From positions 1,425,001-1,489,000 of the forward strand of contig NZ_SHKL01000001.1 in assembly GCF_004217185.1 (NCBI RefSeq): 64,000 nucleotides of DNA, read 5' to 3'. Below, piece after piece: positions 24,750-33,958 of the stretch. Under the pieces are notes generated by a model, which made no database searches, was not told the DNA's origin, and was given only the letters and a program-made list of their open reading frames with translations. The translations under genes and the position numbers were made by a program. This stretch comes from Pseudonocardia sediminis (GTDB taxonomy: Bacteria > Actinomycetota > Actinomycetes > Mycobacteriales > Pseudonocardiaceae). Numbering within the stretch: position 1 is the first letter of the stretch; each line of letters starts with the position of its first letter.

Positions 24750-26216
24750 ATGCAGACCGGTCCGCTGTTCCCGGCCCTGGCCGACCCGACCGACGCACCG
24801 GCGGTGCGCTTCTCCGGCAGCTCGCACGACGGCGCCCTGACCCATCGGGAGCTGGCCCGCGTCGCCGACGGGGTCGCCGCGTCGATCACGGGGCTCTCCC
24901 GCGTCGCGGTGTGGGCGACGCCGACGCTGCCGACCGCGGTGGGTGTCGTCGCCGGGCTGCGCGCCGGGGTGCCGGTGGTGCCGGTCAACCCGAAGAACGG
25001 CGAGCGGGAGCTGGGGCACGTCCTCTCGGACTCCGAGCCGGAGGCGGTCCTCGTCGCGCCGGACGTCGAGCTGCCGTCGGCGCTGGACGGGCTGCGCCGG
25101 ATCGACGTCGACCCGTCGCAGGTGCCGGACACCGGGGCCGGGACACCGGGGGAGGAGCCGGGTCCGGACGCGCCGGCGCTCGTCGTCTACACCTCCGGGA
25201 CCACCGGGGCGCCGAAGGGCGCCGTGCTCTCGCGCGGCGCCGTCGCGTCCAACCTGGACGCGCTCGGGCAGGCCTGGGGCTGGACCGGGGACGACGTCCT
25301 CGCGCACGCGCTGCCGCTGTTCCACGTGCACGGCCTGGTGCTCGGTACGCTCGGACCGCTGCGCCGCGGCGGGTCGCTGCACCACCTCGGCGCGCTGACC
25401 GGCAAGGAGCTCGCCGCCGCGATCGACGACGGCGCGACGATGGTGTTCGGCGTCCCGACCCAGTACCACCGCCTGGCCGCCGACCTGGAGTCCGATGCCG
25501 GGTCCGCCGCCGCCGTCGGACGCGCCCGGCTGCTGGTGTCCGGGTCGGCCGCGCTGACCGCCGTCGACCACGCGCGCATCTCCGCGCTGACCGGGCACAG
25601 CGTCCGGGAGCGCTACGGCCTCACCGAGACGCTGATCCTCACCGCCGCCCGCGCCGACGAGCAGCCCGAGGTCGGCACCGTCGGCCGCCCGCTGCCCGGC
25701 ACCGAGGTCCGCCTCGCCCCGCTCCCGGCCGAGGCCGACGCCCCGGAAGGCGCCGAGGAGGACGGGCTCGGGGGTGTCGAGGTCCGCGGGCCGGGCCTGT
25801 TCTCCGGCTACCTCAACCTCCCCGAGGCGACGGCCGAGACCACCACCGCCGACGGCTGGTACGCCACCGGCGACATCGGACGGTGGACGGCGTCCGGCGC
25901 GCTCGCACTCGTCGGTCGCAAGGCCACGGACCTGATCAAGTCCGGTGGCTACAAGATCGGCGCCGGCGAGATCGAGAACGCGTTGCTGGAGCACCCGGGC
26001 GTCGCCGAGGTCGCGGTGCTCGGGGAGTCCGACGAGGACCTGGGGGAGCGGGTCGTGGCCTACGTCGTCGCCGCGGGGGAGCAGCCGGACCCGGCCGAGC
26101 TCGTCGAACACGTCGTGGGCCTCCTGGCCGCGCACAAGCGCCCGCGCGAGATCCGATTCCGGGACGCGCTCCCGCGCAACGACATGGGGAAGGTGCAGAA
26201 GAAGCTGCTCCGGTGA
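24750..26216 (+). CDS. Acyl-CoA synthetase (FadD36/malonyl-CoA-ligase-like)
   Basis: A 488-residue AMP-forming ligase that activates a carboxylic acid to its CoA ester. Motifs: A3 VVYTSGTTGAPKGAVLS, A5 RYGLTETLI, A7 WYATGDIGRW, A8 GRKATDLIKSGGYKIGAGEIE, and A10 PRNDMGKVQKKLL with the catalytic Lys. The short length and the LFHVHGLVLG segment put it near FadD36 and malonyl-CoA ligases rather than long-chain FadD. A GTGGAGGTG ribosome-binding site precedes the ATG. No linked catabolic genes identify the substrate. Confidence 0.85.
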   Translation: MQTGPLFPALADPTDAPAVRFSGSSHDGALTHRELARVADGVAASITGLSRVAVWATPTLPTAVGVVAGLRAGVPVVPVNPKNGERELGHVLSDSEPEAVLVAPDVELPSALDGLRRIDVDPSQVPDTGAGTPGEEPGPDAPALVVYTSGTTGAPKGAVLSRGAVASNLDALGQAWGWTGDDVLAHALPLFHVHGLVLGTLGPLRRGGSLHHLGALTGKELAAAIDDGATMVFGVPTQYHRLAADLESDAGSAAAVGRARLLVSGSAALTAVDHARISALTGHSVRERYGLTETLILTAARADEQPEVGTVGRPLPGTEVRLAPLPAEADAPEGAEEDGLGGVEVRGPGLFSGYLNLPEATAETTTADGWYATGDIGRWTASGALALVGRKATDLIKSGGYKIGAGEIENALLEHPGVAEVAVLGESDEDLGERVVAYVVAAGEQPDPAELVEHVVGLLAAHKRPREIRFRDALPRNDMGKVQKKLLR

Positions 26217-26276
26217 ACGCCGTGTTTCCCCCGGATGGCCCCGGTTGGCGGTGACGGTCCCCGGGAACCCTGAGGG

Positions 26277-27854
26277 ATGACCGACAGCGTGCACACAGGA
26301 GACATCACCGGCCGCGGGCACGAGGCCCGTGCGCCCGACACCTACCGCGGACCGGCGCACACCGGGGCCCCGCGTCTGTCCGACATCGACGGTGTCGAGA
26401 CCGTCGAGGTCGCCGACGACCACGACGTCATCGAGCAGGAGCGCTACGACACCCCGGACCTGCGCCTGTCCGCGGCCGGGATCACGCTCGCCGTGCACCG
26501 CCTGCCGGGCTCGGCGCACTGGCAGCTCACGCTCCCCGACGGCGGCCCGGAGGAGCAGCTGCGGCTGCCGCTGGCCGCCCCCGACGTCGAGGGAGTCGAC
26601 CCGGACGCGGTCCCGGAGCAGATCGACGTCCTGATCCGCGGCGTGCGTGGTGACGAGCCGGTCGCGCCGGTCGGCCGGATCCGCACCGTGCGCACGACGT
26701 CGCGCCTGCGCGACCTGTCCGGCCAGGAGATCGTCACCCTGACCCGTGACGAGGTCCAGGTGTCCACGCTCGGTACGTCCACCAGCGTCGAGAACTGGTC
26801 CGAGGCCGAGGTGACCCGGGGCAACGCCACCGGCGCCGCGCTGCTCTCCCAGCTCGACACCCGCCTGCGTGAGACCGGCCTGACCGCCGCCCCGCACGGC
26901 GCCGAGGAGGCGCTGGAGCGGATGCTGGCCGCGCTCGCGCCGGACACCCCGAAGCGCTGGATCGGCAAGAAGGGCACCGCGGGCACCGTCCTGCTCGACT
27001 ACATCGGCAGCCAGGCCGACCGCCTCGCCGCCCGCGAGCTGAGCCTGCGCGAGGACGAGCCGGACGCCGTGCACCAGATGCGTGTCGCGTCACGGCGGAT
27101 CCGCAGCGCCCTGCGCACCTACTCCGGTGTCCTGGAGGGCCCCCGGGTCGAGCACGTGGTCGAGGAGCTGAAGTGGCTCGGGCGCGCCCTGGCCGGCGAC
27201 CGGGACATCGAGGTGATCAAGGAGCGCATCGAGTCCCACCTCGACGAGCTGCCGCCGGAGCTGGTCCTCGGACCGGTCCGCGCCCAGGTCACCCGCCACT
27301 TCGCCCGTCAGCAGGCGGAGTCCCGCGCGGCCGTTCTGGGCACTGTGGACGGCCCGCGCTACCGGGCGCTGCAGGGCGCCCTCGCGCGCCTGCTGATCGA
27401 CCCGCCGCTGTCGTCGGCCGCCCGCAAGCCCGCCGCGAAGGTCATGCCCGCGATGGTCGCGACCGTCGCGGCGAAGCTGGGCAAGCGGATGGACGCGGCC
27501 GTGGACGGCGCCGAGGGCACCGACCACGACGAGGCCCTGCACGGCGCGCGGCGCACCGGCAAGCAGCTGCGCTACGCGACCGAGGTCGTCCGCCCGGTCG
27601 TCGGCAAGGACGCCAAGACGTTCGCCAAGGGCCTCGAGGAGCTGCAGGACGCGCTCGGCGCGCACCAGGACGCCGTCGTGGCCCGCGAGACGCTGCGCGA
27701 GCTCGGGGCGCAGGCCGGTGCGGAGAACCAGAACGGGTTCACGTTCGGCCTGCTCTACGGGCAGGACGTCGAGCGGGCGAAGGCGGTCCAGTCGGCCGTG
27801 CCGGACGTCTGGGCGCGCGTGAACGACAAGAAGCAGCGGCGCTGGATGAAGTAG
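26277..27854 (+). CDS. CYTH-CHAD domain protein
   Basis: A 525-residue protein with a CYTH triphosphate-tunnel domain at about 35-200 (YDTPDLRLSAAGITLAVHRL, then WSEAEVTRGN) and a CHAD helical domain at about 240-520 (DAVHQMRVASRRIRSALRTY, WLGRALAGDRDIEV, ALHGARRTGKQLRYATEVV). CHAD domains bind polyphosphate through conserved His and basic residues, which are kept here. The usual N-terminal ExExK metal/phosphate motif of CYTH is missing, and the region reads VETVEVADDHDVIEQE instead. The CYTH half may be inactive or only bind ligand. Confidence 0.88.
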   Translation: MTDSVHTGDITGRGHEARAPDTYRGPAHTGAPRLSDIDGVETVEVADDHDVIEQERYDTPDLRLSAAGITLAVHRLPGSAHWQLTLPDGGPEEQLRLPLAAPDVEGVDPDAVPEQIDVLIRGVRGDEPVAPVGRIRTVRTTSRLRDLSGQEIVTLTRDEVQVSTLGTSTSVENWSEAEVTRGNATGAALLSQLDTRLRETGLTAAPHGAEEALERMLAALAPDTPKRWIGKKGTAGTVLLDYIGSQADRLAARELSLREDEPDAVHQMRVASRRIRSALRTYSGVLEGPRVEHVVEELKWLGRALAGDRDIEVIKERIESHLDELPPELVLGPVRAQVTRHFARQQAESRAAVLGTVDGPRYRALQGALARLLIDPPLSSAARKPAAKVMPAMVATVAAKLGKRMDAAVDGAEGTDHDEALHGARRTGKQLRYATEVVRPVVGKDAKTFAKGLEELQDALGAHQDAVVARETLRELGAQAGAENQNGFTFGLLYGQDVERAKAVQSAVPDVWARVNDKKQRRWMK

Positions 27855-27870
27855 TGGCAGCATCACTGCG

Positions 27871-28902
27871 GTGAGTGATACCCGCGACCCGGTGGCCGAC
27901 CTGCGGCGGATCGCGTTCCTGCTGGAACGCGCCCACGAGTCGACCTACCGGGTGCGGGCGTTCCGCACCGCGGCGGCCGCCCTGCGCGGCAAGGACGCCG
28001 ACGAGCTCGCCCGGATGCGGAAGTCCGGCGAGCTCGTCGCCCTGCGCGGGGTCGGGGAGGTCACCGCGCGGTGCGTCGCGGAGTCCCTCGACGGCGAGGA
28101 GCCGGTCTACCTGCGCCGCCTGGAAGCCACCGAGGGCGTCCCGCTGGACACCGCGGCCGAGCAGCTGCGCGGCGCCCTGCTCGGGGACCTGCACTCGCAC
28201 ACCGACGCCTCCGACGGCGGCTCGCCGCTGCAGGAGATGGTCGAGACCGCGATCGCGCTCGGGCACTCCTACCTCGTCGTCACCGACCACTCGCCGCGGC
28301 TGACCGTGGCCAACGGGCTGTCCGCGGACCGCCTGCGCGCCCAGATCGCGCAGGTCGCCGACCTGAACACGGCGTTGGGCGAGCACGGGTCGACGTTTCG
28401 GGTGCTGACCGGGATCGAGGTCGACATCCTCGACGACGGCGCGCTCGACCAGGATCCGGACCTGCTCGAAGCGCTCGACGTCGTCGTGGCCAGCGTGCAC
28501 TCCAAGCTCCGGATGCCCGGCGACGAGATGACCGAGCGGATGCTCACCGCCGTCGCGAACCCGCACGTCGACGTCCTCGGGCACTGCACCGGGCGGATGG
28601 TGACCGGCAAGCGCAAGCGCCCGGAGTCCGACTTCGACGCACCGCGCGTGTTCGACGCCTGCGCCGAGTACGGCGTCGCCGTCGAGATCAACTCCCGGCC
28701 GGAGCGGCTCGACCCGCCGAAGCGCCTGCTGCGCCTGGCCGTGGAGGCCGGGTGCGACTTCTCGATCGACACCGACGCACACGCGCCCGGCCAGCTGGAC
28801 TGGCTCGACTTCGGCTGTACCCGGGCGGTCGCGTGCGGGGTCCCGGCCGAGCGGGTGCGCAACACCTGGGAGGTTTCGTCATTGTTGTCGCACCGCGGCT
28901 GA
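27871..28902 (+). CDS. PHP-domain protein with helix-hairpin-helix (PolX C-terminal-like)
   Basis: A 343-residue protein. The N-terminal part (1-95) is a helical DNA polymerase X-type 8-kDa/HhH region (RIAFLLERAHESTYRVRAFR, ELVALRGVGEVTARCVAES). The C-terminal part is a PHP phosphoesterase with metal ligands DLHSHTDASDG, VTDHSPR, TGIEVDIL, ASVHSKL, LGHCTGR and IDTDAHAP. The nucleotidyltransferase palm of true PolX is absent. It could be a repair nuclease or a histidinol-phosphatase-like enzyme. It starts with GTG 16 bases after the CHAD gene. Confidence 0.85.
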   Translation: MSDTRDPVADLRRIAFLLERAHESTYRVRAFRTAAAALRGKDADELARMRKSGELVALRGVGEVTARCVAESLDGEEPVYLRRLEATEGVPLDTAAEQLRGALLGDLHSHTDASDGGSPLQEMVETAIALGHSYLVVTDHSPRLTVANGLSADRLRAQIAQVADLNTALGEHGSTFRVLTGIEVDILDDGALDQDPDLLEALDVVVASVHSKLRMPGDEMTERMLTAVANPHVDVLGHCTGRMVTGKRKRPESDFDAPRVFDACAEYGVAVEINSRPERLDPPKRLLRLAVEAGCDFSIDTDAHAPGQLDWLDFGCTRAVACGVPAERVRNTWEVSSLLSHRG

Positions 28903-28926
28903 GCCCGACCTGCAAGGATCGCGCCC

Positions 28927-29493
28927 GTGGACGGTGACATCGGTGGTGACGTCCTGGAGAGCGTTCTCGATGCGGGTCTGCAGCTGTGGTCGGACTCGGG
29001 GTGGACGGCGGTGACCCTGCCCGCGGCGTGTGCCGCGGCCGGCGTCCCCGTCGCCGACCTGGCCGAGGACTTCCCGGACTCGCTCGACCTTCTGTGCGAG
29101 GTGTTCGACCGCAGTACCGACGAGCGCGCGTCGGCGGTGATCACGGCGATGGACGCCGCCCCGCACGACGAACGGCTGCGCGCGGGCATGCGGGCGTTCG
29201 TTGCGTGCATCGACCGCGACCCCCGGCACGCCGCGGTGCTCGTCGAGGCCGTGGGGTGCCCGGAGCTGCGGGCCCGGCGGCGCAGCTCGTTCCGCGGGTT
29301 CGCCGCGCTGATGGCGTCGCAGGTGGTCGGTACCGCCGCCGAGCCGCGGCGGCTGCAGGTCGCCGCGCACTTCTGCCTCGGCGGCCTGACCGAGATGACG
29401 CTGGCCTGGCTGGACTCCGAGACCGACGTCGACCGGGAGCTCGTCCTCGAACACGGCGCCCGGATGTTCGAGGTCACCATGACCACGCCCTGA
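28927..29493 (+). CDS. TetR-like transcriptional regulator
   Basis: A 188-residue protein starting with GTG 24 bases after the PHP gene. The N-terminal 50 residues can be read as a TetR DNA-binding domain (VLDAGLQLWSDSGWTAVTLP, AACAAAGVPVADLAEDFPDS), but the recognition helix is weak and the usual YxHF is replaced by DFPDS. The C-terminal part (ACIDRDPRHAAVLVEAVGCP, HFCLGGLTEMTLAWLD) is typical of the TetR ligand domain. Target unknown. Confidence 0.7.
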   Translation: MDGDIGGDVLESVLDAGLQLWSDSGWTAVTLPAACAAAGVPVADLAEDFPDSLDLLCEVFDRSTDERASAVITAMDAAPHDERLRAGMRAFVACIDRDPRHAAVLVEAVGCPELRARRRSSFRGFAALMASQVVGTAAEPRRLQVAAHFCLGGLTEMTLAWLDSETDVDRELVLEHGARMFEVTMTTP

Positions 29494-29502
29494 GCGGGCC
29501 TC

Positions 29503-29919
29503 TCAGTCCATCTCGAAGTCCGCGAAGTCGAACCCCGGCGACACCACGCAGGTGACGAGCGCGGGCTCGTCACCCTGCAGTGTGGCGGCCTGCCAGACGC
29601 CCGCCAGGACCTCGACCTGCGGGCTCGCCCCGTCGTGTCCCGGTGGCCCGAGCAGCTCCGTCCGCTCCTCGACGGGGGCCTCGCCGTCGCCCCCGAACGA
29701 GAGCGCGATCGGTGACCCGGAGTGCCGGCACCACAGCTCCGCGGACCGGACGCGGTGCCATCGCGAGACCCCGTCGAGGAGATAGAGGATCGCCGTCGCG
29801 GTCGGTCGCGGACCGTGTGCGGTGGGCACCGTGACCGGGGAGGTCCAGGTCCGGCGGTACCACCCACCCTCGGGATGGGCGGCCAGGTCGAGGGCGGTGA
29901 CGAGCTCCGGGACGGCCAT
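29503..29919 (-). CDS. Cupin-fold protein (DUF985)
   Basis: A 138-residue DUF985 cupin. Characteristic motifs are HPEGGWYRRTW, TAILYLLDG, SRWHRVRSAELWCRHSG and LVTCVVSPGFDFADFEM. The His/Glu set could bind a metal, but the family has no established reaction. I chose MAVPELV over an ATG eight codons upstream because AGGGAG lies at a usable distance. It is convergent with the TetR-like gene, nine bases apart. Confidence 0.85.
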   Translation of the reverse strand: MAVPELVTALDLAAHPEGGWYRRTWTSPVTVPTAHGPRPTATAILYLLDGVSRWHRVRSAELWCRHSGSPIALSFGGDGEAPVEERTELLGPPGHDGASPQVEVLAGVWQAATLQGDEPALVTCVVSPGFDFADFEMD

Positions 29920-30084
29920 CGCAGCAGTCTCCCTCATCGTCACCGGTGGTGACCGCGGGTGAGGTCACACTTGCTAACGGTGCACGAACGGGGGCGCTCC
30001 GAACGGGTGGAAGAGCTAGCGTCGCTCACGATCTGCGGTGAAATGAGTGCAGTCCTGAGAAACGAGTGACGGGAGAGACGAACG

Positions 30085-31044
30085 GTGCGAACGCACGCGA
30101 TGTCCCGATCCCTGGCCGTTCTCGCCGCCACGGCGGTGGGTGCGGCGACGGTGGTCGGCACGGCCGCCACGGCCGAGGCTGCGCCCGCGCCGGTCCGGTC
30201 CGCGGCGTCCTCCGCCGCCCCCGCAGCGCTCGCCCCCGGCGCCGGGAACTGCCCGAACACCGCCGCGCAGAAGCTCGGCTGGGGCGACCCGACCCGGGTC
30301 TCCGACTTCGACGGCTCGACGGTCCCGCCGGACTGGCACCCCTACGGCCCCGAGCCCGGCCACGACAAACAGGGCACCCGCACCCCGGAGGCGATCACCG
30401 TCGCCGACGGCATGATGTCGATCAACGCGGAGCAGGACGGCACCACCGGCGCCGTCAGCTGGCACCCCGGGCAGCAGTACGGCCGCTGGGAGTCCTGCGT
30501 GAAGTCCGACGAGGGGCAGGGCGGTCTGAACGCGTTGCTGCTGCTCTGGCCGGTCGCCGAGAACTTCCCGGTCGGCGGCGAGATCGACTGGATGGAGATC
30601 AGCGACGACTCCCGCCAGGAGACCGGGTTCTTCCTGCACTACGGGGAGAACAACGACCAGGAGTCGGCGACGGTGAAGAACGACGCCACGAAGTGGTCGG
30701 CCTACGCGCTGGAGTGGACGCCGGAGAAGATCTCGGTCTTCGTCAACGGCGAGGAGTGGTACTCCACCACCGAGAAGGACCACCTCCCGCCCGGCCCGAT
30801 GAACATGACCATGCAGATGGACTACTTCCCCGAGGCCGGGGGACCGTCGGCGATGCACATGGACTGGGCCCATCAGTGGGCCCTGCCGGAGAGCGAGCCG
30901 GCCGAGCTGACCCTGGCCCCCGGTGCGCCGGCGACCGGCCAGCCGCGGGACTACCCGGACCGCAAGCCCCGCGCCCAGGGCGACACCGAGCAGACGGCCA
31001 CCACCCCCCGGGTGCGCACACTGCACCCCACGACCACCGGCTGA
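30085..31044 (+). CDS. Secreted glycoside hydrolase family 16 protein
   Basis: A 319-residue secreted enzyme. It has an N-terminal signal peptide with an Ala-rich core and a likely AEA-AP cut near residue 33, then a GH16 jelly-roll domain. The catalytic motif GEIDWMEI supplies the nucleophile and acid/base Glu of the ExDxxE signature, and HFFLHY-like and WSAYALEWTPEKISVFVNGE strands follow. GH16 enzymes cut beta-1,3/1,4-glucans or related polymers. The last 50 residues are Pro/Thr-rich and probably disordered. GGGAGAG precedes the GTG start, and a strong hairpin follows the gene. Confidence 0.88.
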   Translation: MRTHAMSRSLAVLAATAVGAATVVGTAATAEAAPAPVRSAASSAAPAALAPGAGNCPNTAAQKLGWGDPTRVSDFDGSTVPPDWHPYGPEPGHDKQGTRTPEAITVADGMMSINAEQDGTTGAVSWHPGQQYGRWESCVKSDEGQGGLNALLLLWPVAENFPVGGEIDWMEISDDSRQETGFFLHYGENNDQESATVKNDATKWSAYALEWTPEKISVFVNGEEWYSTTEKDHLPPGPMNMTMQMDYFPEAGGPSAMHMDWAHQWALPESEPAELTLAPGAPATGQPRDYPDRKPRAQGDTEQTATTPRVRTLHPTTTG

Positions 31045-31065
31045 GGCCGGACGCCCCACGGATTC

Positions 31066-31113
31066 GTGGGCGGCGAGGGACGAAAAGAACTGGGGCCGTC
31101 CCTCGCCGCCCAC
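31066..31113. terminator. Bidirectional terminator hairpin
   Basis: Perfect 17-bp stem (GTGGGCGGCGAGGGACG and its complement) with a 14-base loop, between the convergent GH16 and carbohydrate kinase genes. Confidence 0.85.
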
Positions 31114-31143
31114 GTCCTCGCGTCCTGCGGGGAGCGGGCGCCG

Positions 31144-32130
31144 CTACAGGCCGAGGTCGGCCAGGGTGGGCGGGTTCGCGCCGTGGCGCGAGCAGGTGAT
31201 CGCCGCGGCGGCACCGGCCTCGTCGAGCACCGCGTCCAGGGTGCCGGCGTCGATCCGGTAGAGGTCGTCGCGGGCACCGGCCCCGAGCAGACCGCGCCGG
31301 TGCAGACCGGCCAGCATCGCCGCGGAGAAGCTGTCCCCGGCGCCGACCGTGTCCACCACGTCGACCTTCTGCCCCGGGCGGACGGTGTGCAGGCCGCTCG
31401 CGGTCCCGGCGACGACGCCCTCGCCCCCGAGTGTGACCGCGACGAGGGCCGGGCCCAGCTCCAGCCACTCGGTGATCACGTCGGTGGGCTCGCGGCCGGG
31501 GGTGAGCCAGCGCAGGTCCTCGTCGCTGACCTTGACGACGTCGGCCAGGCCGAGCAGCTCGTGCACGCCGGCGAGGACCTCGGCCGGGTCGCCCATCAGC
31601 AGGGGGCGGCAGTTCGGGTCGTAGCTGATCGTCGCGGTGTCCACGGCCCGGGCCATCAGGGCGCGCAGCTCCTCGGCGCCGGGCGGGGTGGTCAGGGCCA
31701 GCGAGCCGGAGTGCAGCGCCACGACCGGCGTCGTCCCGTCCGGTTCGAGCGCCCCGGCGAGCTCACCGGCGGTCCACTGCCAGTCCGCGGTGCCGGAGAT
31801 CCGGAAGTCGTAGCTCGCCACGCCGTCCTCGGCGATCTCCACCAGCGCCAGCGAGGACGGCTCGCCGGCCTCGACGACGTGGGAGAGGTCCACGCCGTTG
31901 TCGTCGAGGTGCGCGCGCAGCCGCCGGCCCAGCAGGTCGTCGGCGATCCGGGCCAGCATCCGGGCGGGCACCCCGAGGCGGGCCAGGCCGACCGCGACGT
32001 TGGCCGGGCTGCCGCCGGGGGCGAACTCGAAGTAGCCCTGCGCGGGGGCGGGCACGATGTCGACCAGCGCCTCCCCGGCGACGGCGATCACGCCTCGGGG
32101 CACGTCGGAGGGCATGCGGGGACCGGACAT
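31144..32130 (-). CDS. PfkB-family carbohydrate kinase (fructokinase-like)
   Basis: A 328-residue ribokinase-fold sugar kinase. The N-terminal signature is GGSPANVAVGLARLG, and the catalytic C-terminal signature DTVGAGDSFSAAMLAGLH contains the general base Asp. VAGEALVDIVP at the start and the overall arrangement resemble fructokinases. An upstream ATG would add 14 residues and bring the start within five bases of the divergent CobW gene, so I chose MSGPRMPSDV. No sugar transporter is linked. Confidence 0.85.
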   Translation of the reverse strand: MSGPRMPSDVPRGVIAVAGEALVDIVPAPAQGYFEFAPGGSPANVAVGLARLGVPARMLARIADDLLGRRLRAHLDDNGVDLSHVVEAGEPSSLALVEIAEDGVASYDFRISGTADWQWTAGELAGALEPDGTTPVVALHSGSLALTTPPGAEELRALMARAVDTATISYDPNCRPLLMGDPAEVLAGVHELLGLADVVKVSDEDLRWLTPGREPTDVITEWLELGPALVAVTLGGEGVVAGTASGLHTVRPGQKVDVVDTVGAGDSFSAAMLAGLHRRGLLGAGARDDLYRIDAGTLDAVLDEAGAAAAITCSRHGANPPTLADLGL

Positions 32131-32177
32131 GGCGGTCACTCTGCCACGGTCCGCGGCGGCTCTGGTACTCATGACCG

Positions 32178-33200
32178 GTGCCCCGGAAGATCCCGGTCGT
32201 CGTGCTGGCCGGGTTCCTCGGAGCCGGCAAGACGACCCTGCTGAACCATCTGCTCGTCGCGGGAGGCGACGCGCGGATCGGTGTGGTCGTCAACGACTTC
32301 GGTGCCGTCGGGATCGACGCGATGCGCCTGGCCGGGCAGGCCGGGTCGATCGTCGGACTGGGCAACGGCTGCCTGTGCTGCGAGGTCGGGGAGGACGGGG
32401 TCGGGGAGATCCTGGACCGGTTGACCCGCCGTCGCGACGAGGTCGACGTCATCGTGATCGAGGCCAGCGGCATCGCCGAACCCGGCACGCTGGTGCAGCT
32501 CGTGCTCGACGCGGCCGGGCCGCACCTGGTGTTCGGCGGGCTGGTCGAGGTTGTCGACGCGGCCGAGTTCCTGGCCACCCGCAAGCGGCACCCGCAGCTG
32601 GACAAGCACGTGGGCCTGGCCGACCTGGTCGTGCTGAACAAGATCGACCGGGTGGACCCCGGGACGCTCTGGCGGGTCCGGCGGCTGTGCCGGGAGGCGA
32701 ACCCGAGGGCCCCGATCGTCCCGGTCCGCGACGGTGCCGTGGACCCGGCGCTGCTCTTCGACATCGAGATCGTGCCCGGGCGGCAGCTGATGCTGGGCGA
32801 ACAGGTGCGCTCCGACGACCACCCTGCCGGCGACCACGGGGCGCACCTGCACGCGGGCTACCAGAGCGTCTCGTTCGTGTGCGACGAGCCGCTCGACGCC
32901 GCCCGGCTGCGCGAGCTGCTCGACACCCGCCCGGCCGGGATCTACCGGATCAAGGGCTCGGTCCGGTTCTCCGCGGCGCCCGCCCGGGAGCGCTGGGACC
33001 TGCACACCGTCGGCCGCTACGTCCGGTTCCACAAGGCGCGCTGGGACGCCGGTGAGCCCCGCCGGACCAGCCTGGTGCTGATCGGGACCGGGCTGGAGAC
33101 CGAGGCGATCTCCGCGAAGCTGCGGGCGTGCGTCGCCGACGAGCACTCGCGCCGCGACCCGGACGCGATGCTCCCGGTGTTGCGCTACGCCGCCCGGTGA
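32178..33200 (+). CDS. CobW/ZNG1-family metal-chaperone GTPase
   Basis: A 340-residue G3E GTPase. Walker A is GFLGAGKTTLLNHLL, the metal site is GCLCC (CxCC), the switch region is VIVIEASGIAEPG and the base-recognition motif is NKIDR. A His-rich linker (DDHPAGDHGAHLHAG) and the CobW C-terminal domain follow. Such proteins deliver zinc (or cobalt) to client enzymes under metal limitation. No cobalamin genes adjoin, so a zinc role is more likely. It starts with GTG and is followed by a terminator hairpin. Confidence 0.9.
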   Translation: MPRKIPVVVLAGFLGAGKTTLLNHLLVAGGDARIGVVVNDFGAVGIDAMRLAGQAGSIVGLGNGCLCCEVGEDGVGEILDRLTRRRDEVDVIVIEASGIAEPGTLVQLVLDAAGPHLVFGGLVEVVDAAEFLATRKRHPQLDKHVGLADLVVLNKIDRVDPGTLWRVRRLCREANPRAPIVPVRDGAVDPALLFDIEIVPGRQLMLGEQVRSDDHPAGDHGAHLHAGYQSVSFVCDEPLDAARLRELLDTRPAGIYRIKGSVRFSAAPARERWDLHTVGRYVRFHKARWDAGEPRRTSLVLIGTGLETEAISAKLRACVADEHSRRDPDAMLPVLRYAAR

Positions 33201-33260
33201 TCGTCCGTGCCGGGGGTCACCGTGCCCGACAGCACGGGCCCCGGCAGCACCGGGCGCAGG

Positions 33261-33281
33261 CCCGGACCTGAGAGGTCCGGG
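33261..33281. terminator. Hairpin terminator after the CobW gene
   Basis: Perfect nine-base stem CCCGGACCT/AGGTCCGGG with a GAG loop, between convergent genes. Confidence 0.7.
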
Positions 33282-33282
33282 C

Positions 33283-33855
33283 TCAGACGCTCTGCAGGTC
33301 GGGACCGGTCGCGGGCTCGACGAGCTGGTTGAGCGACTCGGCGGCCCAGGACTGCTCGTCGGCGACCGCGGTCCACAGCAACGACCCGAGCGTGCGCGTC
33401 GGGTCGACCCGGCCCGACACCCAGGACGGGGTCGCGGCGAGCCGCTCGGCACGACGGCAGAGCGCCCAGGCGCCCGACTCCCGGTCGGTGACGTCGATCG
33501 CGTACCGCCCGTGCCCGTGCACGGCGCGGTAGCGCCGGACCGGGTTGGTGCTCACGTGGATCAGGCCCAGCAGCCCCGCGGCGAGCGCGAAGCCGGTCGG
33601 CAGGGCGAGCAGGAACGTGAGCGCGAACCACGCCCAGCTGTCGCCGCCGATCCAGAGCCCGGCCACGGCGGAGCCGAGGACGACGGTCGCGACGATGCTC
33701 CCGGCGGGCAGCCGGGTGTAGACGAGATCGCCCTGCTCGTCGATCGCGTAATGGGTTCCCGCGATGAGCTGCGGATCGTGGACGCGGTACCCGGAAGGGG
33801 TCCTGACCAGCGTCGGGAGGCGGTCGGCCGGTGCGCCGATGACGAAGTCGTTCAT
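33283..33855 (-). CDS. Hypothetical membrane protein
   Basis: A 190-residue protein with two adjacent hydrophobic segments at about 58-98 (GSIVATVVLGSAVAGLWIGG, then WAWFALTFLLALPTGFALAAG). An N-terminal domain of about 55 residues (GYRVHDPQLIAGTHYAIDEQ) and a C-terminal cytoplasmic-type domain ending in ESLNQLVEPATG flank them. I do not recognise a named family. The ATG MNDFVIG was chosen over one 13 codons upstream because the added residues are Arg/Ser-rich and lie in the upstream spacer. Confidence 0.7.
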   Translation of the reverse strand: MNDFVIGAPADRLPTLVRTPSGYRVHDPQLIAGTHYAIDEQGDLVYTRLPAGSIVATVVLGSAVAGLWIGGDSWAWFALTFLLALPTGFALAAGLLGLIHVSTNPVRRYRAVHGHGRYAIDVTDRESGAWALCRRAERLAATPSWVSGRVDPTRTLGSLLWTAVADEQSWAAESLNQLVEPATGPDLQSV

Positions 33856-33958
33856 GATGGTGCTCGTTCTGCAGCTGTGACGCTCGCGGCCCACCGGATG
33901 GCCGTCGCGACACGAGTTTCGCCGATGGAAGCTCCGCTGTTACACGATGTGTTGCGCG

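Noticed and set aside
22650..27074. A 1474-codon open frame on the minus strand
   Set aside because: It is antisense to four clearly recognisable plus-strand genes. Its product is Arg/Gly/His-rich without domains. High-GC DNA opens such shadows.
29949..29970. GTGACC ... GGTCAC dyad before the GH16 gene
   Set aside because: Six-base arms only, and more than 100 bases from the start; too weak to call an operator.
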